64,000 nt of DNA from Lujinxingia vulgaris (lineage in GTDB: Bacteria > Myxococcota_A > Bradymonadia > Bradymonadales > Bradymonadaceae): contig NZ_VOSL01000054.1 in NCBI RefSeq assembly GCF_007997005.1, positions 124,001-188,000 on the forward strand, read 5' to 3'. The notes under the pieces are model-generated. The model made no database searches and was not told the origin of the DNA. It was given only the letters and a program-made list of their open reading frames with translations. Within the stretch, counting starts at the first letter, position 1; every line of letters begins with the position of its first letter. The position numbers and the translations under genes are program-made. Below, one piece after another: positions 1-8,502 of this stretch.

Positions 1-825
1 TGGGAGCTTGGCGCCCTGGGTGTCGAAGTCCAGGACCGCGACACCTTTATGGAAGACGCCCCCTTCGCGCCGCTGCCCGATGGGATGAACCGCCTCATCG
101 CCTTCTTCGACCAGGGCGAAGACGCCGTGGAGACGCTCTCGCAGAAGATCGTCAGCCGCCTCGACGGCGCGCAGCTCGTAGGCGTCGCCCCCTACAACGA
201 CCGCAGCTGGGAGACGGCCTGGATGCGTTTCTTTCGCCCGGTCCGCCTCTCGCGCCGCGTGGTCGCCGGCCCCCCCTGGGAAGAGCTGGAGACGCCCGAA
301 GGCGGCATGACCATCACCATTGAGCCGGGCATGGCCTTTGGCACCGGCACCCACGAGACCACCCAGCTCTGCGCAGCGATGCTCGATGAGCTCCTCGACG
401 CCCGCACCTCCCCCACCGTGCTCGACGTGGGCTGCGGCTCGGCGATCCTCTCCATGTTGGCAAGCGGCCTGGGCGCAGGCCACGTCGTCGGCGTCGACGT
501 GGACGCCACCGCCGTGGAGGTCGCAAAAGACAACCTGCGCGCCAACGGGTTTAGCGACGCGCAGATCGCCCTCTCGACCACCCCGCTGGCCCGGGTCGAA
601 GGCGACTTCGACCTGGTGGTGGCCAACATCCTGGCGCATATCCTGCTGGGGATGCGCGACGATCTTCTAAGCCACGTCGCCCCCGGCGGCGACCTGCTGC
701 TCAGCGGCATCCCCGACTTTGAGAAAGATCGCCTCATCGAAGCCTTCACCGAGCCCGGCTTCACGCTCATCGAGGATCGCCAGCGCGGCGAGTGGGTGGC
801 CTTGAATCTGCGCCGGGAGGGGTGA
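1..825 (+). CDS. prmA: Ribosomal protein L11 methyltransferase (5' end cut by window)
   Basis: The reading frame is open from base 1 (W-E-L-G-A-L-G-V-E-V), which is the usual PrmA N-terminal region, so the true start lies upstream of the window; the ATG at 49 is internal. The protein carries the PrmA-type GTGTHETT segment, SAM-binding motif I (DVGCGSAILSM) and the NILAHILL segment that replaces the NPPY motif in this family. By family knowledge it trimethylates ribosomal protein L11 in the cytoplasm using S-adenosylmethionine. Its TGA stop overlaps the ATG of rsmE by one base, so the two methyltransferase genes are probably translated together. Confidence 0.93.
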   Translation, partial: WELGALGVEVQDRDTFMEDAPFAPLPDGMNRLIAFFDQGEDAVETLSQKIVSRLDGAQLVGVAPYNDRSWETAWMRFFRPVRLSRRVVAGPPWEELETPEGGMTITIEPGMAFGTGTHETTQLCAAMLDELLDARTSPTVLDVGCGSAILSMLASGLGAGHVVGVDVDATAVEVAKDNLRANGFSDAQIALSTTPLARVEGDFDLVVANILAHILLGMRDDLLSHVAPGGDLLLSGIPDFEKDRLIEAFTEPGFTLIEDRQRGEWVALNLRREG

Positions 826-1595
826 TGCGACGCGTCCCCCTGGCACCCGAGCGCTTCGACGCGCTCGACACCCCGGCACAGCGCGAGCGCTTTTCGCTCC
901 CGGCCGAGGCGGCCCACTACGTGCGCACCGTGCTGCGCCTGGCCGCGGGCGCGCGCATCGAGCTCTTCGATGGCAGCGGGCGCCTGGCCCGCGCCACGCT
1001 CATCACCTCGGCCGCCGATGAGGTCATCGCCGAGGTGGAGCCCCCGCGCGTCAGCGAGCGCGGGGAGTCGTCGGTGGAGTGGGTGCTCTTTCAGGCGATC
1101 CCCAAAGGCGACCGCTGGGAGTGGTTGTTGGAGAAAGCCACCGAGCTTGGCGTCGACGCCATCGTGCCCCTCACCACGCGCCGCGGTGTGGTGCAGCTCT
1201 CCGAGGATCGTTTTGAGAAGAAGCGCGCGCGCTGGGAGAAGATCATCGCCGGGGCCGCCCGGCAATGCCGTCGCGCGAAGATCCCGACGTTGCATTCGCC
1301 GCTGACGCCCTCGCGCGCGCTGAGCGACCACCCCTGCGACACCTACCTTGTGGCGCACCTTGGCGAGGGTATGACCGGGGTGCAGCAAGCCCTTGACCAA
1401 CGGGCGTCCGAGGGCGACGCCATCGCTCGGGCCGGCTTGTGGGTGGGGCCCGAGGGTGGGTTTGAAGACGCCGAGGTCGACGCCATCTTAAACGCCGGCG
1501 GCACCCCCATCACCCTGGGCCCGCGCGTGCTGCGCGCGGAGACCGCGGGAATCACCCTGCTCACGCTGGCTCAGAACGCCCTGGGCGAGCTCTAA
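825..1595 (+). CDS. rsmE: 16S rRNA (uracil1498-N3)-methyltransferase
   Basis: This 256-residue protein matches the RsmE/SPOUT family: an N-terminal PUA-like part (HYVRTVLRL), WEWLLEKATELGVD, GPEGGF and the knot segment LGPRVLRAETAG. In the family it methylates N3 of U1498 in 16S rRNA. I chose the ATG at 825, which overlaps the prmA stop and follows a purine-rich GGGAGGGG stretch. A longer frame opens at 792 but adds residues unlike the family. It converges on the PRPP synthetase-like gene 31 bases downstream; no strong terminator hairpin was seen between them. Confidence 0.94.
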   Translation: MRRVPLAPERFDALDTPAQRERFSLPAEAAHYVRTVLRLAAGARIELFDGSGRLARATLITSAADEVIAEVEPPRVSERGESSVEWVLFQAIPKGDRWEWLLEKATELGVDAIVPLTTRRGVVQLSEDRFEKKRARWEKIIAGAARQCRRAKIPTLHSPLTPSRALSDHPCDTYLVAHLGEGMTGVQQALDQRASEGDAIARAGLWVGPEGGFEDAEVDAILNAGGTPITLGPRVLRAETAGITLLTLAQNALGEL

Positions 1596-1626
1596 GACCG
1601 CCCAGAGCCGGCAAGCGCCCCTGCGT

Positions 1627-2517
1627 TTAGAGCGCGATGAGCTCGCCAATCCCCCGCGCCAGCTCGCCGATCACATCGATCTCGTTGGAGAGGTGGCTGA
1701 CCGTGTTGCACGTCACCACCCGCTCGACGCCGGCGCCGCGCAAGATCTGGTAGGCATCGCCCACAAAGAGCGCGTGCACGCCCACGCACACCGGAGGCTT
1801 GAGCCCGGCCTCGCGCAAAAGCCGCACGGTCTCGACCATGGTGCGTCCGGTGGAGATGATGTCATCGAGAATCACCGGGGTCTGGTCGGTCCAGGGCGGA
1901 AGCCCCGCGCCGGTGACCTGCACGTCGCGGTCACCGTGGCGGATCTTATCCATGATCACCGAGGGCAGACCGGCGCGCTGCGCCACCGCGCTGACCCACT
2001 GGAAGCTCTCCTCATCGGGCCCCACCACAAGCGGGCGCTCCACGTTCTCGGCGATCCAGCGCGCGATCGGGCCCGCGCTCTCGGCGACCTTGCTGGGGAT
2101 CGCGTAGCACTCGTCCAGACTCTGGTAGCGATGCAGGTGCGGATCGATGGTCACCAGCCAGTCAAAACTCCGCGAGATGAGCGACCCGAAGTACTGACTG
2201 GTCAGCCCCTCCCCGGGCTCAAAGCGCGCGTCCTGGCGCATATAGGGAAGGTAGGGCGTGGCCAGGCCAATCGACGCTGGCGAGAGCTCGCGGGCGGTCT
2301 CGGCCAGAAAGAGCGCCGGAAGGATGCGGGCGTTGGGTCGCACCAGGTTGGCCACAATGATCACGTGACGGTCGGCCACCTCCGAGTCGATGCGCACATA
2401 GGTCTCCTCGTCGGGAAACGCGCGCACCTCCACGCGGGCAAGCTCCGCGTCCAGGTGGGCTGCGACATGCTCGGCCAGGGGGCGATCGGAGGGCGCGGCA
2501 ACAATCAGGGCTTTCAT
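1627..2517 (-). CDS. prs: Ribose-phosphate pyrophosphokinase (PRPP synthetase) family protein
   Basis: The 296-residue product has the phosphoribosyltransferase fold signature LDDIISTGRTM near the C-terminus, an FPDEE segment near the N-terminus and an IDPHLHRYQSL segment that corresponds to the Prs active-site DLH region. By family it makes phosphoribosyl pyrophosphate from ribose 5-phosphate and ATP. The IDPHLHR variant looks closer to archaeal-type or divergent Prs proteins than to the classical bacterial form, so allosteric behaviour may differ. The start was placed at MKALIVAAP (ATG at 2517), preceded by GGGGAGAG; the frame extends to 2664 but that extension has no family-like sequence. 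It is divergent from the large exported protein gene. Confidence 0.8.
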   Translation of the reverse strand: MKALIVAAPSDRPLAEHVAAHLDAELARVEVRAFPDEETYVRIDSEVADRHVIIVANLVRPNARILPALFLAETARELSPASIGLATPYLPYMRQDARFEPGEGLTSQYFGSLISRSFDWLVTIDPHLHRYQSLDECYAIPSKVAESAGPIARWIAENVERPLVVGPDEESFQWVSAVAQRAGLPSVIMDKIRHGDRDVQVTGAGLPPWTDQTPVILDDIISTGRTMVETVRLLREAGLKPPVCVGVHALFVGDAYQILRGAGVERVVTCNTVSHLSNEIDVIGELARGIGELIAL

Positions 2518-2850
2518 CGGTCTGAGCTCTCCCCGGGAGCACGCAACGCAACGCCGCGCACACCCGTCGAAGCAAGGGAGCTCTCGCCATGAGGCTCCCA
2601 CATCGTTGAGACTTCTACGGGCAAAACCGTCGGCGACTTTAACACCACGGCAACGCTCACCCAACCCTTAATCGCCGCCGGGCTTCGATGCTGTGATCAC
2701 GTCTTCAAATCACTATAGTGAGCCGAGAACTTGCCAGCGGCCTCCCCCAGACCATCTTTGTTGACGGTCGGCTTGATCTGGCCGCTGTGGATGTCCTGCT
2801 CCAACCCTCGCACCAACCTTTGGGGGCCTGCCCCCCACGATGGATACCTG
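2518..2850. other. Divergent intergenic region between the prs-like gene and the exported peptidase-barrel gene
   Basis: This 333-base stretch lies between two divergently transcribed genes and must hold both promoters. The only clear element I see is the 12-base palindrome at 2710-2721. Open frames crossing the region are N-terminal extensions of the flanking genes and do not look like protein families. Confidence 0.5.
2710..2721. promoter_or_regulatory. 12-bp perfect palindrome (TCACTATAGTGA), candidate operator or -10 region
   Basis: TCACTATAGTGA is a perfect 6+6 palindrome in an A+T-richer patch between divergent genes. Its centre contains TATAGT, close to a -10 hexamer on either strand. 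No good -35 was found at the usual spacing (CTGTGA on the plus strand at 17 bases). It could be an operator; this is inference from symmetry and position only. Confidence 0.3.
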
Positions 2851-5800
2851 ATGAATGACGCGACGATCCGGCGACTTCTGCCCTCCGCGCTGCTTTTTGC
2901 GACCGGCCTTGTGCTCACGCTCAGCGCGCTGCCGCCGGCGGCCGAGGCGCAGATTTACGTGTATCCGCGCCGCCCCAACCAGTCCAACGTGCGCTACTTC
3001 GACTTCGAGTGGTACCACGTCGACATCCTGGTGGGACCGGAGGCGGACCCCTCCGACGCCGACCGCCTCGACTCCCCGCGCGGCCCCTACGACGGGCCGC
3101 TTCAGCTAAGCCCGTCGACCTCCAAACAGGCCCCGCGCCTGGACTTCGGGCGGCCTGGCTTCGGCGACGCCCGTCCTCCCGTGCTGGCCGACGAAGACGC
3201 CTCACTCAACCCCGCCGACGACTTCCCGGACCCGGCCACCGACACCGCCACCGAGCCCCCCGAGATCGAGCTTCCGGCCGAACGTGAGGCGCGCAAGAAG
3301 CGCCGGAACACGCCGTCTCCGGAGTTTCCCGCCTCCACCCTCGATGAGCGCTCCGGCGGCGTGCGGCTCTACTTCTATGAGCGAGAGCGCGAGGTCGCCG
3401 AGCGGGCCGCCGCCTACATCGAGCGCAGCTACCGACGGCTGGCGCACGACTTCAACTACGTGCCCACGCGCACCCTCCCCTACATCCTCTACAACTCCTA
3501 CCAGGAGTTTTTGCAGACCAACATCTTCCCCCTCCAGGAGGGGGTGCTCGGGGTGACCAGCCGCCGCGGCGACCTCAAACTTGTGCTCCCCTACTTCGGC
3601 GACCACCGCCTCTTTGAGCACGTCTCCTCCCACGAGATGGTTCACCAGTTCACCATCCAGAAAGCCCAGGATGTGGCCAAAAACGCCGGCGTAAGCGGTG
3701 ATCCTCTCGACCGCATGCCCCTGTGGTACATCGAAGGCATGGCCGAGTATTATTCGCTCGAAGGGCTCGACCCCGAGACCGAAATGCTCGCCAGGGATCT
3801 GCTGCTTAATCCCGATCCCGAGCGCGGCTACGTGATGCTCGACTTCTTCGAAGACCGCCCCTACAGCGGCCTGTGGACCTACAAAATCGGTCAGACCCGC
3901 GTGGCCTTCCTCGAAGAGACCTATGGCGAAGGCACCCTCCAGGACATCCTGGAGGCCTCCCACCGACTGCTCGGCGGGCGCAACACCGAGGTTGAGCCTG
4001 TCTCCTTCCGCGGACTTCTGGCCGAGGTCACCGGCGATGATGCGCGCACCATCTCGGCGCGTTTTGAGAGCTGGCTCAAACAACGCTCCTACAAAAGTTT
4101 CTTAAACAGCGGGCAGGACGCCCCGGACCTGAGCATCTACACCGAAACCGAGGGGGTCATGCAGACGATGACCACCTCGCCAGACGGTTTTTTGATGCTC
4201 TACCGCGCCATCGCCACCGACACCGGCCAGGTGCGCCTCTACCTCAACGATGTGCGCGACCCCGAGCAGCATGTGCGCGTGGCCGCTGACGGCACTCCGG
4301 GCGTGGAGTCGCTTCACCCGGTCGGGCCGCGCACCTTCGATGTGCGCGACGACCGCCTCGTCTTCGTCGCCCGCGCCAACGGCCGCGATGTGCTCTACAT
4401 CCAGGAGATCGAGAATGAGGTCGAGCGCACGCAGAATGGCGATGGCGAAAACACCGGCTGGAACGTCGACCTGGACCTCGGCAAACGCCGCGCCTTTGAG
4501 CTTGGCCGCGAAGGGCTGCTCGCCGCCGAGTCCCCCTCCTTCTCCCCCGACGGTCGGCGCGTGGCGTTTATCGGGTTGGACGACGACGGCCAGAAAGACC
4601 TCTACCTCTTTGAACCTCTCGAAGGTGACGACTACACGCTGCGCCGTCTCACCCGCGATCTCTACGCCGAGCGCGGTGTAAGCTGGGGTCCCTCCGGCAT
4701 CGTGTACACCTGCGATGCCACCGACCACCGCTACTACAACCTTTTTGAGATCTCCCCGGCCCCCGGCGCCCGCCCCCGTCGCCTGACCCGCGAGGCCCGC
4801 GACCACATCGCGCCGCGCGCGCTGGAGGACGGCCGCGTCTTCTTCACCGCCTATGACTCGGGGCGCGCCAACCTCTACCAGGTCGGCGAGGAGGGGCTTA
4901 CGCGCCGCACCGACATCGTCACCGGCCTCTTTGATCTTGCGCCCGGCCCCGGAAACACGTTGTGGGCCGTCTTTCATCACCGTGGCCAGCGCCGGCCCGC
5001 GCGCATCCAGGAGCAACGCCTCCTCGACGTCGGCCTCCCCGCGTCGCAGGCCCCTTCGGCCACGACCGATGTGCCCGCCCTTCCCAGCCGCTCCATCGAA
5101 GGCGCGGAGCGCTACAGCGCAGCGACCTTCAAAAACTGGGAGCTCGCCAACGTCTTCGGATTGCTCGGCGCGAGCAGCTCCGGGCTCTATGGCCAGCTGA
5201 TGCTCCTGACCAACGACCGCCTTCGCAACCACGCGGTCTTCGTCAACGTGCTGGCCTTTGGCGACCTCAACAACACCCTGGCCGACCTGACCTACCTCAA
5301 CCAGGAGCGACGCCTGATCTGGGGCACGGGCATCTTCCAGGACGTGCGCTACCGCGTCGAAGACACCCTCCCGGACACCCCGCGCTTTCTCTCGGGAGAG
5401 CGCTTCTACGGCGGGCGCGCGACGCTGCGCTACCCGCTTAACCGCTTCGCCTTTGTGCAGGGGGAGCTGGCCCTGGGTGGTGTCTCCTACTTCCTGACCG
5501 AAGGTTCCCAGAACCTGCTGCTCAACGAAGATCTGGCCACCCCGGATGTGGGGCGCCTGGAGCGCTGGGCCGGGCGCTACGAAGGCCCGCGCTTTCAAAC
5601 CTCACCATCGTTGAGCATCGGCTACAACACCATCCGCTACCACCCGGGCACGGGGCCGCTGTCAGGAGGCTCGATCCTGGCGGAGACCACCGTCGATGTG
5701 CAGCCCTTCCAGGATGAAGTTCACGGCTCGGTGCGCGTCGACGCGGAGCGCTACTTCCCCATCTACGGTCGCATCAACCTCTCGCTGCGCGCCGCCGCCG

Positions 5801-6189
5801 GGACCACCTACGGCGGGCAGCTCGCCAGGCAGTTCTACCTCTCCAGCTTCGATACGCTGCGCGGGGTGGAGTTTGGCGACATCGACTACCTGCTCGGCAG
5901 CACCTTCGGCTTTCTGAAGACCGAGCTGCGCTTTCCGCTCAACTTCCTGCTGCGTGTGCCGCTGATCGACATCGAAGGGCTGGTGGGCGCCGACTTCGGC
6001 GGCACCGGTCAGGATCTCGAAGACCTCTGGCGCTGGCGCGCCTTCTCGCCGGTGGCGGGCCTGAACTTCGGGCTGGGGCCGCTGGTCTTCCGGCTGCACT
6101 TTGCCAAACCCATCGACATCGGCGCCCCTCGCCTGCCCCGCGACGGGCAGTGGATCACCAACTTCTCGCTGGGCTGGCGCTACTGGTAA
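2851..6189 (+). CDS. Exported peptidase-MA-like / WD40-type propeller / outer-membrane beta-barrel fusion protein
   Basis: The product is about 1112 residues from the ATG at 2851, chosen because it gives a clean signal peptide (LLFATGLVLTLSALPPAAEA, cleavage near residue 33). Residues 261-265 are HEMVH, an HExxH zinc site, and WYIEGMAEYYS follows with E295 as likely third ligand, as in gluzincin MA-like peptidases. Residues about 480-740 hold PD40/TolB-like repeats (SFSPDGRRVAFIG). From about residue 750 on, the sequence is rich in alternating aromatic beta-strands, contains an Omp85/surface-antigen-like FDTLRGVEFGD segment and ends in an aromatic residue (GWRYW), as outer-membrane barrels do. 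I infer a surface or periplasmic protease tethered to its own barrel. The substrate is unknown. Confidence 0.72.
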   Translation: MNDATIRRLLPSALLFATGLVLTLSALPPAAEAQIYVYPRRPNQSNVRYFDFEWYHVDILVGPEADPSDADRLDSPRGPYDGPLQLSPSTSKQAPRLDFGRPGFGDARPPVLADEDASLNPADDFPDPATDTATEPPEIELPAEREARKKRRNTPSPEFPASTLDERSGGVRLYFYEREREVAERAAAYIERSYRRLAHDFNYVPTRTLPYILYNSYQEFLQTNIFPLQEGVLGVTSRRGDLKLVLPYFGDHRLFEHVSSHEMVHQFTIQKAQDVAKNAGVSGDPLDRMPLWYIEGMAEYYSLEGLDPETEMLARDLLLNPDPERGYVMLDFFEDRPYSGLWTYKIGQTRVAFLEETYGEGTLQDILEASHRLLGGRNTEVEPVSFRGLLAEVTGDDARTISARFESWLKQRSYKSFLNSGQDAPDLSIYTETEGVMQTMTTSPDGFLMLYRAIATDTGQVRLYLNDVRDPEQHVRVAADGTPGVESLHPVGPRTFDVRDDRLVFVARANGRDVLYIQEIENEVERTQNGDGENTGWNVDLDLGKRRAFELGREGLLAAESPSFSPDGRRVAFIGLDDDGQKDLYLFEPLEGDDYTLRRLTRDLYAERGVSWGPSGIVYTCDATDHRYYNLFEISPAPGARPRRLTREARDHIAPRALEDGRVFFTAYDSGRANLYQVGEEGLTRRTDIVTGLFDLAPGPGNTLWAVFHHRGQRRPARIQEQRLLDVGLPASQAPSATTDVPALPSRSIEGAERYSAATFKNWELANVFGLLGASSSGLYGQLMLLTNDRLRNHAVFVNVLAFGDLNNTLADLTYLNQERRLIWGTGIFQDVRYRVEDTLPDTPRFLSGERFYGGRATLRYPLNRFAFVQGELALGGVSYFLTEGSQNLLLNEDLATPDVGRLERWAGRYEGPRFQTSPSLSIGYNTIRYHPGTGPLSGGSILAETTVDVQPFQDEVHGSVRVDAERYFPIYGRINLSLRAAAGTTYGGQLARQFYLSSFDTLRGVEFGDIDYLLGSTFGFLKTELRFPLNFLLRVPLIDIEGLVGADFGGTGQDLEDLWRWRAFSPVAGLNFGLGPLVFRLHFAKPIDIGAPRLPRDGQWITNFSLGWRYW

Positions 6190-6255
6190 AACAATTCCCT
6201 GCCGCCGGCCTTAGAACCAACGCCACGCTTGACGCTGCGCGTAATCTACAGCTAA

Positions 6256-6268
6256 AACTTGACAAGTT
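6256..6268 (+). promoter_or_regulatory. Inverted repeat AACTTG-A-CAAGTT overlapping a TTGACA -35-like hexamer
   Basis: A perfect 6-base inverted repeat with a one-base spacer sits 33 bases before the TTG start at 6301. It contains TTGACA (6259-6264), a consensus -35. The -10 at 17 bases (CCTGTA) is poor, so either the promoter is activator-dependent or the match is chance. Confidence 0.35.
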
Positions 6269-6300
6269 GTCCTCGTTCAGTCCTGTACGGAGGTTCATCC

Positions 6301-6783
6301 TTGTCAGATCCCATCGAGATCCTGGAGCGTCGGCTCAAGGCGGTCCTCGATCGTGAGCAGGACACCACCGGGCTCCACTTCTTCTGTCAGATTGGTGGGA
6401 ACTACGACGATCTGGGTATTGTCACCCTTCAGATCTCGGGTGCCGGGCGTCTTCTGCTGAGTTGGCGCCTCGACGATGAGAGCCCCGATCTGTGGAGCCT
6501 GACCCTCTCCGAAGACGACACCCGCCGCTTCATTGCGATGCTCCTGGAGCATCCCTTCTGGACGGCGAGCCCGGCCCGGCGCCCGCGCCGCGACGATGAG
6601 ACCAACGTGCACTTTCGCATCTGCGACCAGACCGTGGCCACCTACAAAGGGGTGCAGTTCTGGAGCGGCGATTTTGACGAATTCCCGGTGTTGCGCACCC
6701 TCACCTGGCGCATCTGCCGTATCATCGACCGGGTCAGCGAGGGTGAGATCGATCTGGACGATCTTCAGGCCGCCAGCGCGTGA
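6301..6783 (+). CDS. Hypothetical protein, 160 residues
   Basis: I do not recognise this family. The TTG at 6301 is the likely start because GGAGG lies seven bases before it; a longer frame begins at 6259 inside the inverted repeat. The product is soluble-looking with no signal peptide or membrane segment. It has many aromatic residues (HPFWTAS, VQFWSGDF, TLTWRICRI) and a mixed alpha/beta look, ending in an acidic helix. Its TGA stop overlaps the GTG start of the lipoprotein gene, so the two are probably translationally coupled and functionally linked. Confidence 0.7.
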   Translation: MSDPIEILERRLKAVLDREQDTTGLHFFCQIGGNYDDLGIVTLQISGAGRLLLSWRLDDESPDLWSLTLSEDDTRRFIAMLLEHPFWTASPARRPRRDDETNVHFRICDQTVATYKGVQFWSGDFDEFPVLRTLTWRICRIIDRVSEGEIDLDDLQAASA

Positions 6784-7043
6784 GACCCTTTTACCGCAAC
6801 ATCTTCGGGGGATGCCTTCTCGGCGTGCTCTGCCTTGCCGGCTGCGAAGCGAAGCCTTTGCCCGAGGTCGATCGCGACGCCATCGAGGCGCGCATGCGCA
6901 CCGAGCAGCAGGCCCTCAACGAGGAGCGCGCCGCGCTCGATGAAGAGGTCACCGAAGCGCTCGATGAGGCCGCTCAAGAGGTGCAAGAGGCCATTGAGCG
7001 CGCCGACGACATCGACGAGTCGACCTTCACCTTCGACGACTAA
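6780..7043 (+). CDS. Small acidic coiled-coil lipoprotein
   Basis: An 87-residue product with a lipoprotein signal peptide ending in the lipobox LAGC (Cys22). The mature part is almost entirely charged and helical (EEVTEALDEAAQEVQEAIER), consistent with a short coiled coil in the periplasm. The GTG start at 6780 overlaps the TGA of the preceding gene in a GTGA arrangement. No family was recognised; the pattern recalls small Lpp-like or adaptor lipoproteins, but no specific role can be given. Confidence 0.72.
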   Translation: MRPFYRNIFGGCLLGVLCLAGCEAKPLPEVDRDAIEARMRTEQQALNEERAALDEEVTEALDEAAQEVQEAIERADDIDESTFTFDD

Positions 7044-7078
7044 CCCGTCGAGCTCCGGCCGCGCGAGGTCTCAGCGAT

Positions 7079-8392
7079 TTAAGGCCGATGCAGCCACGCC
7101 AGCGTCTCAATATGGCGTGTGCGTGGGAACATATCGAAGAACTCCAGCCCCTCCACCTGCCAGCCTCCCTCACTCAGCACGCCGAGATCTCGGGCCATGC
7201 ACCCGGGATCGCAGGCCACGTACACCACGTTGGGGATCGGGTTGTCGGCGGCGGCCAACCACCGGGCTGCCTCCAGCGCCCCGTCCCGCGGTGGATCGAG
7301 CAGCACGGCATCAAAGTCCGAGGCGACCACCGCGTCAAAGCTCCTCGCCGCAAAAAGATCTGCCCGCGCAAAGCTCAGATGCCCCAGGCCGGCCTCGCTC
7401 GCCATCGCCTGCGCGGCGCGCACCGTCTCGGGGCTCCCCTCCAGGCCGTAGAGCGCGTCGAGCTGCCCGGCCAGCGCGAACGAGAAGTTGCCCGCGCCGC
7501 AGAAGAGCTCCAGCACACGCCGACCTCCCAGCTCCGAGAGCAAGGCCGCGACACGCTCCACCAGAAGCGCGTTGACCTTCGGGTTGCTCTGACGAAATTG
7601 CCCGGCGTCGAGCGTGAAATGCCCCTCGCCCGGCACCTTCGCCACCACCTGACTTGCGTCCACCTCCACCCGCCCCAGATCGACTGCGGCTTCACCGGCC
7701 GGCCGCACGCGAAGCCCGCGCACCGCGGCGTCTTGCTCCACATCTCGACCCAACGCGTCGAGCGCGGTCGCACTCGGCGCGGTGTCGCGCTCGAGCATCA
7801 CCGTGATCACGACCTCATCGTGACTCGCCGTCTCGATGAGCACCTCGGCCGCACCCAGCGCGCCCAGGCGGGCCTGCCACTCGGAGGCGACCTGGCGCAC
7901 AGACGGCATCGCCACCTCACATCCCCCTCCCACCTCAATGAGGCGCTTGCCCTCCGCGCTGTAAAACCCAAACCCGGACTCGCCATCGCGTTGATGCATG
8001 CGCACCCGCGAGCGGTAGCCCTGGATCTCCGGGGAATGGCGTAGCTCAGGCTCGGGAAGTGCCACGCCAGCGATGCGCTTCATCGCCTCATACGCGGCCT
8101 GAGCCTTCCAGGCGAGCTCCTGCTCGGGCCGCACATGCCAGAACTGACACCCTCCGCAACCCTTTGAAAAATAAGGACATTCAGACACCACACGATGTGG
8201 CGAATCGACCCCACGGGAGAGCACCCGGGCCCGCGCCCAGCGCTTTTTATCGCGCGTGAGTTCCACGTCCACCACGTCTCCCGGCAGCGCGCCAGGCACA
8301 AAACAGACCCGACCGTCGGGGAGCTCCGCCACACCGTCTCCTCCCTGAGCGATCTCGCGCACCTTCAGCGCCTGATAACGGGCTCTCGCCAT
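7079..8392 (-). CDS. TrmA/RlmD-family 23S rRNA or tRNA uracil-C5 methyltransferase
   Basis: The 437-residue protein starts with a TRAM-like domain (AQGGDGVAEL, VPGALPGDVV). A cysteine cluster CPYFSKGCGGCQ follows, expected to bind a 4Fe-4S cluster. The C-terminal methyltransferase domain has motif I LELFCGAGNFSF, VLLDPPRDG and the catalytic cysteine segment YVACDPGCMARDL. Family members methylate C5 of a specific uridine in 23S rRNA (RlmD/RlmCD) or tRNA (TrmA); the sequence alone does not settle which. The gene reads in the same direction as the kinase upstream, separated by 110 bases, and converges on the 87-residue lipoprotein gene. Confidence 0.88.
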   Translation of the reverse strand: MARARYQALKVREIAQGGDGVAELPDGRVCFVPGALPGDVVDVELTRDKKRWARARVLSRGVDSPHRVVSECPYFSKGCGGCQFWHVRPEQELAWKAQAAYEAMKRIAGVALPEPELRHSPEIQGYRSRVRMHQRDGESGFGFYSAEGKRLIEVGGGCEVAMPSVRQVASEWQARLGALGAAEVLIETASHDEVVITVMLERDTAPSATALDALGRDVEQDAAVRGLRVRPAGEAAVDLGRVEVDASQVVAKVPGEGHFTLDAGQFRQSNPKVNALLVERVAALLSELGGRRVLELFCGAGNFSFALAGQLDALYGLEGSPETVRAAQAMASEAGLGHLSFARADLFAARSFDAVVASDFDAVLLDPPRDGALEAARWLAAADNPIPNVVYVACDPGCMARDLGVLSEGGWQVEGLEFFDMFPRTRHIETLAWLHRP

Positions 8393-8502
8393 CTTCGTAC
8401 CTCAACCTGCGTGCTGCTCCGGACGCAACGCCGCAACATCGCGCGCCCGGGGCCTCGGGGCCACTGTGGGGCGCGTGTCGCGTGGTCACCTCGAATCGGA
8501 TG

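Noticed and set aside
192-1400. Long minus-strand frame over prmA and rsmE
   Set aside because: Both sense genes have complete family motifs; the antisense frame does not.
4102-5598. Minus-strand frame inside the exported peptidase-barrel gene
   Set aside because: The plus-strand frame encodes signal peptide, HExxH and barrel features; the minus frame is a shadow.
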